Assembly: GCF_000696095.1 (NCBI RefSeq)
Contig: NZ_BAYX01000024.1
Coordinates: 1-64,000, forward strand
Reading direction: 5' to 3'
From: Rhizobium rhizogenes NBRC 13257
GTDB taxonomy: Bacteria; Pseudomonadota; Alphaproteobacteria; Rhizobiales; Rhizobiaceae
Length of the DNA: 64,000 nt
Shown here piece by piece: positions 24,409-32,825 of this stretch. Made by a program: the position numbers and the translations under genes. Below the pieces are notes generated by a model that did no database searches, was not told where the DNA came from, and was given only the letters and a program-made list of their open reading frames with translations. Each line of letters opens with the position of its first letter. The stretch's first letter is position 1.

Positions 24409-25602
24409 TCAGGCGGCGCAGGAAGCGCTTTGCGCCACAGGGGCCGAGCGGCGGTCGAGAACGCCGCTCCAAAGGGTGAGGACGAGGGCAGCGACGACCA
24501 GGATCGCGCCGACCCAGGGCGTAGCGCCGAGGCCAAGCGAAGACTCCACCACCAGCCCGCCGATCCAGGCACCGGCGGCAATGCCCAGGTTAAAGGCGGC
24601 GATGTTAAGCGCCGAGGCGACATCGACGGCTGCGGGGCGAACCTCGCGGGCAAGCTGGACGACATAAAGCTGCAGGCCCGGTACGTTGGCGAAGGACAGA
24701 AATCCGAGGGCGGCGAGCGTCGGAATGGCAAGCCAGGGCGAAACGGCCGTAAAGCTGAAAAGCACGAGCACGATCGCCTGGGCGAGGAAGAGCCATGTCA
24801 GCGCCTTGACCGGATTGCCATTGGCAAGCCGCCCACCGACGACATTACCGATAGCGATGGCGATGCCATAGAGCACCAGGATCAGGCTGACGGCGGAGGC
24901 GGCAAAGCCGGTCACGTCCTGCAGGATCGAGGCGAGGAAAGTAAACGCGACGAAGGTGCCGCCGTAGCCGAGCGCCGTCATGGCAAAGACGATCAGCAGG
25001 CGGGCGCTTCCAAGCACGCGAAGCTGTTCGCCGATACCCGCCGGCGGCGCCTTCTTCAGGTTCGACGGCAGCAGCAGGGCGATACCGGCAAAGGCGATGA
25101 CGCCGAGCAAGGCTACAGCGGCGAAAGTTGCGCGCCAGCCGAAGGTCTGGCCGATGAGCGTACCAAGTGGAACGCCGGTCACGATCGCGACCGTCAGCCC
25201 CATGAACATCATGGCGATCGCCGAGGCGCGACGGTTTTCCGGCACGAGATCGGCGGCGATGGTCGAGCCGACGGAGAAGAAGACGCCATGGGCGAAGGCC
25301 GAGAGCACCCGGGCGACGAGCAGGAACTCGTAGCCGGTGCTCAACGCCGCCATGCCGTTGCCGACAATGAAAAGCGCCATCAGTCCGAGCAACAGCGGCT
25401 TGCGCTCGATGCGGCCGGTGAGCGCCGTCAGGATCGGCGCGCCGAAGGTGACGCCGAGCGCGTAGACGCTGACGATGAGGCCGGCAAGCGGCAGGGTGAT
25501 GTGAAGATCATTCGCGACGGTCGGCAGCAGGCCGACGATAACGAATTCGGTGGTGCCGATCGCATAGGCCGCGATCGTCAAGGCAAAGAGAGCGAGTGGC
25601 AT
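24409..25602 (-). CDS. MFS transporter, AraJ-like sugar/drug efflux group
   Basis: About 397 residues with twelve hydrophobic segments. First helix LALFALTIAAYAIGTTEFVIVGLLP and the A-motif region between helices 2 and 3 (LTALTGRIERKPLLLG) are typical of the YdhP/AraJ arabinose-efflux-like group. Inner-membrane exporter, substrate unknown. I start at MPLALFALTIAAY; an in-frame ATG at 25626 would add 8 residues. It is divergent from a LysR gene 145 bp away, which probably controls it together with the downstream aldo/keto reductase. Confidence 0.9.
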   Translation of the reverse strand: MPLALFALTIAAYAIGTTEFVIVGLLPTVANDLHITLPLAGLIVSVYALGVTFGAPILTALTGRIERKPLLLGLMALFIVGNGMAALSTGYEFLLVARVLSAFAHGVFFSVGSTIAADLVPENRRASAIAMMFMGLTVAIVTGVPLGTLIGQTFGWRATFAAVALLGVIAFAGIALLLPSNLKKAPPAGIGEQLRVLGSARLLIVFAMTALGYGGTFVAFTFLASILQDVTGFAASAVSLILVLYGIAIAIGNVVGGRLANGNPVKALTWLFLAQAIVLVLFSFTAVSPWLAIPTLAALGFLSFANVPGLQLYVVQLAREVRPAAVDVASALNIAAFNLGIAAGAWIGGLVVESSLGLGATPWVGAILVVAALVLTLWSGVLDRRSAPVAQSASCAA

Positions 25603-25747
25603 GAGATGACCCGATCGAAAAGGCATCCGGACTCATCCGGTTGCGCTGGTTTTTGTTCGGACAGAATATGGGCTCAAGACATTCGTTCGATAATCACCTA
25701 TATAAACTCAACACTTGTGAATTGAATTCAAAGTAACGAGGCAAAGG

Positions 25748-26644
25748 GTGGATAATCGCGCCGGGGAAATGGATGTCTTCGTCCAGGTGGCCGAGCTTCG
25801 CAGCTTCTCGGCGGCCGGGCGGAAATTGCGCCTGTCGCCCTCCGCCGTCAGCAAGCTCGTCACCCGTCTTGAGGACCGGCTCGGCACGCGCCTTCTGGTA
25901 CGTACCACCCGCTCGCTGCAATTGACACCGGAAGGCGAGGTCTATCTCGAACGGGCGCAGGCGATCCTCGCGGATATCCAAGAGGCCGAGCGCATGGTCG
26001 CCGCGGGCGGAGCGGCAGTGCCCCGCGGCCGGCTGCGTGTCAGCGCCTCGGTTGCCTTCGGCGTGTGCTATGTCGTGCCGCTCATTCCCGAGTTCCTCAC
26101 GCTCTATCCGGAGGTCGAGCTGGAGATATCGCTGAGCGACAGCGTCATCGATATCATCGGCGAGCGCGCCGATGTCGCCATTCGCGTCGGATCGCTGCGC
26201 GACAGCTCGCTGAAAGCCCGCAAGCTGCTCGAAAGCCGCCGCGTCATCGTGGCGTCCCCGGCCTATATCGAAAGGAAAGGCCGGCCGGCGACGCCGGATG
26301 ATCTCGATCATCACAATTGCCTGACCTTCAACTTTCGGCCGACCGCCGAGGGCTGGTCATTTCGCGATCCGCACACCGGCTCCGTATCCGTCAAACCCGT
26401 CTTCGGCAATCTCCAGGCCAACAATGGGCCGACCGTGCGCAGCCTCTGCCTGGAGGGCGTGGGGCTTGCCCGTGTCGGCCAATTCCATGTCCAGCCGGAT
26501 CTCGACGCCGGACGTCTGGTGCCGGTGCTGGAGGACTTCAATTCGGAGGATATCGAGATGATCCACGCCGTCTATGCCGGCCATGATCATCTTGCCGCCC
26601 GCATCCGCGCCTTTATCGACTTCCTGGCCTCGCGAATCGCGTAA
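25748..26644 (+). CDS. LysR-family transcriptional regulator
   Basis: 298 residues with a GTG start. N-terminal winged helix (MDVFVQVAELRSFSAAGRKLRLSPSAVSKLVTRLEDRLGTRLLVRTTRSLQLT) and a periplasmic-binding-like effector domain of the CrgA group (RLRVSASVAFGVCYVVPLIPEF, DVAIRVGSLRDSSLKARKL, GVGLARVG). LysR proteins usually activate a divergent target when a ligand is bound; here the divergent genes are an MFS exporter and an aldo/keto reductase. Ligand unknown. AACGAGGC lies just upstream of GTG. Confidence 0.92.
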   Translation: MDNRAGEMDVFVQVAELRSFSAAGRKLRLSPSAVSKLVTRLEDRLGTRLLVRTTRSLQLTPEGEVYLERAQAILADIQEAERMVAAGGAAVPRGRLRVSASVAFGVCYVVPLIPEFLTLYPEVELEISLSDSVIDIIGERADVAIRVGSLRDSSLKARKLLESRRVIVASPAYIERKGRPATPDDLDHHNCLTFNFRPTAEGWSFRDPHTGSVSVKPVFGNLQANNGPTVRSLCLEGVGLARVGQFHVQPDLDAGRLVPVLEDFNSEDIEMIHAVYAGHDHLAARIRAFIDFLASRIA

Positions 26645-26679
26645 AACGACCCTGAAATCCTCAAGCCAGAGAGCAAGAT

Positions 26680-27339
26680 TTGGAAACGGCGCTTTACCTC
26701 CCGATCAAGAATTTCCTTGAGACGGCCGGCTACATGGTGAAGGGCGAGATCGGCAATTGTGATCTCGTCGGGCTCAGCGATGGCGAGCCGCCGGTCGTCG
26801 TCATCTGCGAGTTGAAGCTGAGTTTCAATCTCGAACTCGTGCTGCAGGCCGTCGACAGGGCTTCGGCCAGCGACGAGGTCTGGATCGCTGCCCGCGTCTC
26901 GGCAAAGGGCAAGGGACGGGAAAGCGACCGCCGCTTTCGCGATCTCTGCCGCCGGCTCGGCTTCGGCATGCTGGCGGTCTCCGATAGCGGTCTGGTCGAC
27001 ATCATCGTCAGTCCGGTGGCACTGATGCCGCGCAAGAATCTCCGCAAGCGTTCGCGTCTTGTCGAGGAACATCGGCGGCGCAAGGGAGATCCCGCCTTGG
27101 GCGGCAGCACGCGCTCGCCGATCATGACCGCCTATCGCCAGCAGGCCCTCGCCTGTGCCGCCGCCATCCAGGGTGGCCTGCAACGCCCAAAGGATATTCG
27201 CGCCAGCACCCCAAAAGCCGCCCAAATCCTGCAGGATAATGTCTATGGCTGGTTTGAACGCGTCGATCGCGGGATTTACAGTTTAACCGCGCTTGGTGTG
27301 GAAGCGTTGGCCCGCTGGCCACAGACGGAAACCTCTTGA
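26680..27339 (+). CDS. DUF2161-family putative PD-(D/E)xK protein
   Basis: 219 residues, TTG start preceded by AGAGAG. The N-terminal half has the layout of a PD-(D/E)xK nuclease core: helix METALYLPIKNFLE, CDLVGL with an Asp, then VVVICELKLSFNLELVLQAVDRA, where E-x-K and the following helix match the motif. The C-terminal half has a basic linker and a winged-helix-like segment (AQILQDNVYGWFERVDRGIYSLTALGVEALA). The DUF2161 family is annotated as putative phosphodiesterases; activity untested as far as I know. No toxin partner or defence genes adjacent. Follows the LysR gene by 35 bp. Confidence 0.75.
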   Translation: METALYLPIKNFLETAGYMVKGEIGNCDLVGLSDGEPPVVVICELKLSFNLELVLQAVDRASASDEVWIAARVSAKGKGRESDRRFRDLCRRLGFGMLAVSDSGLVDIIVSPVALMPRKNLRKRSRLVEEHRRRKGDPALGGSTRSPIMTAYRQQALACAAAIQGGLQRPKDIRASTPKAAQILQDNVYGWFERVDRGIYSLTALGVEALARWPQTETS

Positions 27340-27613
27340 GCAGAAAGATGGAAAAATTCCGGCAAAGTCGCATTAAATTTCGGTAATATTCTTAAATTTT
27401 TGCAATAAAAACATGATCAATATTTAATTTGTAAAACACAATTGGCGGATCATATTAATCATCAGCGCCAATTCTTTTTTATACTTTGCGTTCCTCAGTA
27501 AAATCTGGAAGCAGAGGCTCCCGGAAGGAGTTGGCGTCCACCCATTCGACGCCCGGTCCCTGACATGGACCCAAGACGCCATATCGCCAACGATCTCGTA
27601 AGGGACTTTTGCC

Positions 27614-29116
27614 ATGTCATCTCTTCTTCGCAAACATCGTGCTGCAGCCATTGTCGGCGCGGCCATCATCGTCGGCGCTGGCGCCCTGCCCTTCGCCTTC
27701 AACGCCTCCACTGTCGCTTCGGCCGCCGAGCCTAGCGGCATCATCGCACCCGGCGGCTCCTTCGCGCCGATCGTCGACGCCGACAAGCCGGCCGTCGTCA
27801 CCGTCACCACGACGATGAAGGCGACCGACACCAGCGCGGATACCAGCAATTCGCCGATGGACGAGCAGTTCCGCCAGTTCTTCGAGAACCAGGGCATTCC
27901 CATCCCGCAGCAACAGGCGCCTCAACGTCATCAAAGCCAGAGTGCCATGGCGCTCGGCTCCGGCTTCATCATCAGCCCTGACGGCATCATCGTCACCAAC
28001 AATCACGTCATTGAAAATGCCACCAACATCAAGGTGACGCTGGATGACGGCACCGAACTGCCGGCCAAGCTCCTCGGCGCCGACGCAAAATCCGACCTCG
28101 CCGTTCTGAAGATCCAGGCACCGAAGCCGCTCGCCACCGTCGCCTGGGGCGATTCCGACAGGCTGAAGCTCGGCGACCAGATCCTGGCGATCGGCAACCC
28201 GTTCGGCATCGGCACGACGGTCACTGCCGGCATCGTCTCGGCTCGCGGCCGTGACCTGCATAGCGGCCCCTATGACGACTTCATCCAGATCGACGCGCCG
28301 ATCAACCACGGCAATTCCGGCGGCCCGCTGGTCGACCGTGAAGGCAATGTCGTCGGCATCAACACCGCCATCTATTCGCCGAATGGCGGTAGCGTCGGCG
28401 TCGGTTTCGCCATCCCGTCTGACGAAGCCAAGGCGATCGTCGCCAAGCTGGAAAAGAACGGCTCCATCGATCACGGCTATCTCGGCGTCGCCATTCAGCC
28501 GGTCACGTCCGATATCGCCAATGCCGTTGGACTGTCGCAGCCGCAAGGCGCTCTGGTCGCCAGCGTCAACGACGGAACGCCAGCCGCCCGCGCCGGTATT
28601 AAGAGCGGCGACATCGTCACAGCCGTCAATGATGAAACCGTGAAGACACCCAAGGATCTGTCGCGCCTGGTCGCCGATCTCTCCCCAGGCGACAAGCGCT
28701 CGCTCACCGTCTGGCGCGATGGCAAGAGCATGGACGTCAATGTCACCATTGGTGGCAATGACGATGGCAAGCAGGCAGCCAACGACAGCGGTGACGGCAA
28801 GGTCCTGCCCTCCAACCAGCCGAGCATCGGCGTCGGTCTCGCCAACCTGACCCCTGATCTGCGCGAACAGCTGAACCTGCCCCACAGCGTCCAGGGCGCC
28901 GTCGTCGCCAGCGTCAACCCGGACAAGTCGGCCGCTGCCGTCGGTATCCAGGCCGGTGACGTCATCGTCTCGGTCAACGACCAGCCGGTCCATAATGCCC
29001 ACGATGTTCAGAGCGCGGTCGCAGAGGCCGGCAAGGCGGGCCGCAAGTCCGTCCTGCTGCTGATCGAACGCGGCGGCGACAAGACCTTCGTGGCCGTACC
29101 GTTCTCGGCCGCTTAA
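27614..29116 (+). CDS. Do/HtrA-family periplasmic serine protease
   Basis: 500 residues: N-terminal signal/anchor (AAAIVGAAIIVGAGALPFAF), trypsin-like domain with His131 (TNNHVIE), Asp161 (KSDLAVL) and Ser235 (NHGNSGGPL), then two PDZ domains (about 285-370 and 400-490; LGVAIQPV, GALVASVNDGTPAARAGIKSGD, and VQGAVVASVNPDKSAAAVGIQAGD). Degrades or refolds damaged envelope proteins. A Ser/Gln-rich loop before the protease domain (NQGIPIPQQQAPQRHQSQS) is the LA-loop region. An intrinsic terminator lies 18 bp after the stop, so it is probably monocistronic. Rhizobia carry several such genes, so I give no symbol. Confidence 0.94.
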   Translation: MSSLLRKHRAAAIVGAAIIVGAGALPFAFNASTVASAAEPSGIIAPGGSFAPIVDADKPAVVTVTTTMKATDTSADTSNSPMDEQFRQFFENQGIPIPQQQAPQRHQSQSAMALGSGFIISPDGIIVTNNHVIENATNIKVTLDDGTELPAKLLGADAKSDLAVLKIQAPKPLATVAWGDSDRLKLGDQILAIGNPFGIGTTVTAGIVSARGRDLHSGPYDDFIQIDAPINHGNSGGPLVDREGNVVGINTAIYSPNGGSVGVGFAIPSDEAKAIVAKLEKNGSIDHGYLGVAIQPVTSDIANAVGLSQPQGALVASVNDGTPAARAGIKSGDIVTAVNDETVKTPKDLSRLVADLSPGDKRSLTVWRDGKSMDVNVTIGGNDDGKQAANDSGDGKVLPSNQPSIGVGLANLTPDLREQLNLPHSVQGAVVASVNPDKSAAAVGIQAGDVIVSVNDQPVHNAHDVQSAVAEAGKAGRKSVLLLIERGGDKTFVAVPFSAA

Positions 29117-29133
29117 AACCAGGCAAGTCATCG

Positions 29134-29175
29134 ATAGCCCCGCTTCTGGCAACGGACGCGGGGCTATATCTTTTT
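29134..29175 (+). terminator. Intrinsic terminator after the Do-family protease
   Basis: Ten-bp perfect stem ATAGCCCCGC (29134-29143) with GCGGGGCTAT (29158-29167), 14-base loop, then a run of T at 29171-29175. Confidence 0.85.
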
Positions 29176-29392
29176 CTGGAATCGTCGATAGCGATGGGCG
29201 ATCATTTCCACAGAAGGCATGTTTCCGTCTCACACCCTGATCTTTTTGTCCAAACTCTGCCTTGGTGATGATAAAGAAGAAAGAGAGCGGCGGACATCCA
29301 CCGCCCACCGGCGGGCTTGCATCCTGCTGATAACATCGATGGCATAAGGGCTTCAGGACTTTGGTCGGGGCTGAGCGGCAGCAGGAGTTGGA

Positions 29393-30028
29393 GTGACCGA
29401 TCCATACGACATTCTCGGCGTCGGGCGCGATGCGAGCGACGAGCAGATCAAAGCGGCCTATCGCAAGCGGGCGAAAGGGGCGCACCCTGATTCCGGCGGC
29501 GATGCCGAAGCCTTCGGGCGACTGAAGAAGGCCCATGAGTTGCTTCTGGACCCCGTGCGCCGCAAGGTCTTCGACGATACCGGCTACGATGTCGAACTGA
29601 CCGACGCCGTCGACCTGCAGGCGCTGGTCGCCATCGAGAAGCTGATCACCGACATGGTTCTGGACGAGCGCGAGCCGGGAACCTTCGATCCGGTCGCCCA
29701 TATGCGCGCCAGTCTCCTGGAAGAAATCCGCAAGGCGAATTTCAGCAAGAGCGAGCTGGAACGCCATTCCGACCGCATCCGTCTTCATCTGGATCGCCTG
29801 GGCAAACGCCCCGGCAAGGATGTCGTCGGCCATATGCTGCGTGCCCGCATCAAGGCTATCGCCACGGCGATCGGCGAAACGGACGCCAAGATCGGCGCCA
29901 CCGAGCGCGCCTGCGATATGCTCGACGGTTACCTCTATGTGATGGACACGCCGATGCTTGAGGACGAGGACGGCGAACCGGAAATCGAATGGGATGAGGC
30001 GGTCGAGGCCCGTTCCGCCGCCCAGTAA
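29393..30028 (+). CDS. J-domain protein
   Basis: 211 residues, GTG start. The first 65 residues are a J domain: DPYDILGVGRDASDEQIKAAYRKRAKGAHPDSGGD, with the HPD tripeptide that stimulates DnaK ATPase, and AFGRLKKAHELLLDPVRRKVFDDTGYD. The rest is helical with no Gly/Phe or zinc-finger region, so it is a type III J protein. The C-terminal part (LVAIEKLITDMVLDE, LERHSDRIRLHLDRLG) may choose the client; no name for it known to me. Followed by a DUF899 gene. Confidence 0.88.
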   Translation: MTDPYDILGVGRDASDEQIKAAYRKRAKGAHPDSGGDAEAFGRLKKAHELLLDPVRRKVFDDTGYDVELTDAVDLQALVAIEKLITDMVLDEREPGTFDPVAHMRASLLEEIRKANFSKSELERHSDRIRLHLDRLGKRPGKDVVGHMLRARIKAIATAIGETDAKIGATERACDMLDGYLYVMDTPMLEDEDGEPEIEWDEAVEARSAAQ

Positions 30029-30162
30029 TCTCCCGGAGTGATATGCCTCCTCCGCTGCCGGAACTTTCGACCGGCAATCGGGTTTTCCTTCCATGTTGTT
30101 GTCGAAATCCGATGGCGCCATGCGACCAGCATCGGCGCAACGGATCACACAGGGAGGATATC

Positions 30163-30876
30163 ATGATCAATGAAGACGGTTATGTGCCGGCATCCGAGTT
30201 GGCACAGAGGAACGGTGTCCGATTTCCGAACGAGAGCATCGAATACCGGCAGGCGCGTGACGCGCTGCTCGCCGAGGAGATCGAGCTTCGCCGCCATATC
30301 GAGCGCGTCGCGGCGCAACGGCGGGCGCTGCCGCCCGGCGGGATCGTGAAGAAACATTACCAATTCATCAGCCCCGATGGCCCCCTCGACTTCGCCGATC
30401 TGTTCGACGACAAGGAGAGCCTGCTGGTCTACAGCTTCATGTTCGGCCCGGAACGGACACGGCCCTGCCCGATGTGCACATGTCTGCTCTCGGCCTTAGA
30501 AGGCGAAGTGCTCGACATCGAGCAGCGGATGGCAATCGCCGTCGTGGCCCGGTCGCCGATCGACAGGCTGATGGATTTCAAGCGGGAGCGCGGCTGGCGC
30601 AATCTGCCGCTCTATTCCGACCCGACCGGTGAGTATAGCCGCGACTATCGCGCGCTCGGCCCGGGCGGCAGCGACGATGCCGCGGTCAATGTCTTCACGC
30701 GGCGGGACGGAACGATCCGGCATTTCTGGGGTGAAGAAATGGGTCCGGTGACGGCCGATCCCGGTCAGGATCCGCGCGGTGCCCCGGACCTCATGCCGCT
30801 TTGGACGATCCTCGACATGACGCCCGAGGGACGGGCAAGGGACTGGTATCCGAAGCTCTCCTACGGACGCGCGTGA
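30163..30876 (+). CDS. DUF899-family thioredoxin-like protein
   Basis: 237 residues from MINEDGYVPASELAQ, which follows AGGGAGGA; an open frame extends upstream to 30043 without support. Typical DUF899 features: LLAEEIELRRHIERVAAQRRALPPGG, YQFISPDGPLDFADLFDDKESLLVYSFMFGPE, then a CPMCTCLLSALEG motif in place of the thioredoxin CxxC, YSDPTGEYSRDYRALG and NVFTRRDGTIRHFWGEE. Probably a soluble redox or thiol protein; real substrate unknown. Confidence 0.85.
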   Translation: MINEDGYVPASELAQRNGVRFPNESIEYRQARDALLAEEIELRRHIERVAAQRRALPPGGIVKKHYQFISPDGPLDFADLFDDKESLLVYSFMFGPERTRPCPMCTCLLSALEGEVLDIEQRMAIAVVARSPIDRLMDFKRERGWRNLPLYSDPTGEYSRDYRALGPGGSDDAAVNVFTRRDGTIRHFWGEEMGPVTADPGQDPRGAPDLMPLWTILDMTPEGRARDWYPKLSYGRA

Positions 30877-31094
30877 CCGGCGCATACTATCCGTCGGCCA
30901 CGCCAATCGGCTAGCGACGAAGGGGATGACATCGGTCAGCACGTCGGCTATAAATTCGACGCGACTCATGAAGGAGGCTCGTTCGATGAGAAATTTCGGC
31001 ACCCATAAACGCTGAACAGCGCTGCCGGATGTGGACTGCTGTTCTGTCCATTCTTGTCTGATCCTGTCTTCTCCCATGCCCATGGAGGGCATTC

Positions 31095-32816
31095 ATGCTT
31101 CGTCGCTTCTTCTCCTATTATGCGCGTTACAAGACGCTGTTTTTCCTTGATTTCGGCTGCGCCGTCGTCGCCGGCCTGCTCGAACTCGGCTTTCCGCTGG
31201 CGGTCAAGCTCTTCGTCGATCAGTTGTTGCCGGGCCGTGACTGGGGCCTGATTGCAGCAACCACCGCGGTGCTGCTGATGGTCTACGCGCTGTCGACCGG
31301 CCTGTCGGCGATCGTCAATTATTGGGGCCATGCGCTCGGCATCTCGATCGAATCCGACATGCGCCGCCAGGCCTTCGAGCATATCCAGAAGCTCTCCTTC
31401 CGTTATTTCGACAACAACAAGACCGGGCATCTGATCACCCACGTCACCAAGGATCTCGAGGAAGTGGGTGAAATCGCCCATCACGGCCCCGAGGACCTGT
31501 TCATCGCGATCATGACCTTCATCGGCGCCTTTCTGCTGATGTTCTCAGTGCATTGGAAGCTGGCGCTGCTGACGACGACCATCGTGCCCTTCATGACCTG
31601 GTTGGTCAGCCGCTACGGCGCCAAGATGACCAAGAATTCGCGCAGCCTGTTCGGCAAGGTCGGCGACTTCAACACGCGCATGCAGGAAACCGTCGGCGGC
31701 ATCCGCGTGGTCAAGGCTTTCGCGAACGAGACATACGAAAGCCAGCTATTTGCCGGCCATAACGAGGATTACAAGGCCACCAAGCTGGATGGCTATGCTT
31801 ACATGACGGCCGGCATAGCACTGAGCTATTTCAGCACGCGCGTGGTGCAGCTCGTCGTCATGATGGCCGGGACCTGGTTCGTCATATCGGGAGAGCTGAG
31901 CTATGGCGGCTTCATCAGCTTCCTGCTTCTGATCAACGTCTTCTTCCGCCCGATCGACAAGATCACCTCGGTGATCGAGACCTATCCGAAGGGTATTGCC
32001 GGCTTTAAGCGCTTCCTGTCACTGATCGACACGCAGCCCGACTTGGCCGACCGGCCGAATGCGATGGAGGTCAAACATCTCAAGGGCAATATCACCTACA
32101 AGGATGTCAGCTTCGGCTATTCGGAGCACGGCACGATCTTCGCGGACCTGAACCTGATGATCGCGGCCGGCGAGACGGTGGCCTTCGTCGGTGCTTCGGG
32201 AACAGGCAAAACGACGATCTGCTCGCTGCTGCCGCGTTTTTACGACGTGACGGGCGGCAGCATCACCATCGACGGCATCGACATCCGCGATATGACGCAG
32301 GCCTCCCTGCGCAGCCAAATCGGCATCGTGCAGCAGGACGTATTCCTGTTCGGATCGACCATTCGCGAGAACATCGCCTATGGACGGCTCGGTGCGAACG
32401 ATCAGGAAATCATGGAGGCGCTGCGCCGCGCATCGCTCGATGAATTCGTGCTGTCGCTGCCCGATGGTTTGGACACGCCGACCGGCGAACGTGGCGTGAA
32501 ACTCTCAGGCGGCCAAAAGCAGCGCCTCGCCATCGCCCGCATCTTCCTCAAGAACCCGCCGATCCTCATCCTCGACGAGGCAACATCGGCGCTCGACACG
32601 GCCACCGAATACGCCATCCAGCAGGCGCTGGCCGACCTGTCGACGGGGCGCACAACTCTGGTGGTGGCACACCGGCTTGCCACCATCCGCAACGCCGACC
32701 GTATCATCGTCATGGGACCGACCGGTATCGTCGAGCAAGGCACACATGCCGAACTCTTGGCCCGCGACCGCGCCTATGCCCGGCTGCACAACGCCCAGTT
32801 CGGAGCCTTGGTATAA
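31095..32816 (+). CDS. ABC exporter half-transporter, MsbA/MdlB-like
   Basis: 573 residues. Six transmembrane helices (about 1-310, starting FFSYYARYKTLFFLDFGCAVVAGLLELGFPLAVKLFVD) fused to a nucleotide-binding domain: Walker A GASGTGKTT, Q-loop VQQDVFLFGSTIRENIAYG, signature LSGGQKQRLAIAR, Walker B ILILDEATSALD, switch VAHRLATIRNADR. It functions as a homodimer or with a partner half not seen here. Likely cargo is a lipid, peptide or drug. GGAGGG lies before the ATG. The next gene is convergent with only 9 bp between stops. Confidence 0.93.
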   Translation: MLRRFFSYYARYKTLFFLDFGCAVVAGLLELGFPLAVKLFVDQLLPGRDWGLIAATTAVLLMVYALSTGLSAIVNYWGHALGISIESDMRRQAFEHIQKLSFRYFDNNKTGHLITHVTKDLEEVGEIAHHGPEDLFIAIMTFIGAFLLMFSVHWKLALLTTTIVPFMTWLVSRYGAKMTKNSRSLFGKVGDFNTRMQETVGGIRVVKAFANETYESQLFAGHNEDYKATKLDGYAYMTAGIALSYFSTRVVQLVVMMAGTWFVISGELSYGGFISFLLLINVFFRPIDKITSVIETYPKGIAGFKRFLSLIDTQPDLADRPNAMEVKHLKGNITYKDVSFGYSEHGTIFADLNLMIAAGETVAFVGASGTGKTTICSLLPRFYDVTGGSITIDGIDIRDMTQASLRSQIGIVQQDVFLFGSTIRENIAYGRLGANDQEIMEALRRASLDEFVLSLPDGLDTPTGERGVKLSGGQKQRLAIARIFLKNPPILILDEATSALDTATEYAIQQALADLSTGRTTLVVAHRLATIRNADRIIVMGPTGIVEQGTHAELLARDRAYARLHNAQFGALV

Positions 32817-32825
32817 GAGCAACCT

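Noticed and set aside
27617..30148. Very long minus-strand open frame (843 codons) across the protease and J-domain genes
   Set aside because: It is antisense to two clearly identified genes, has no family motifs and its composition is that of a frame opposite high-GC coding DNA.
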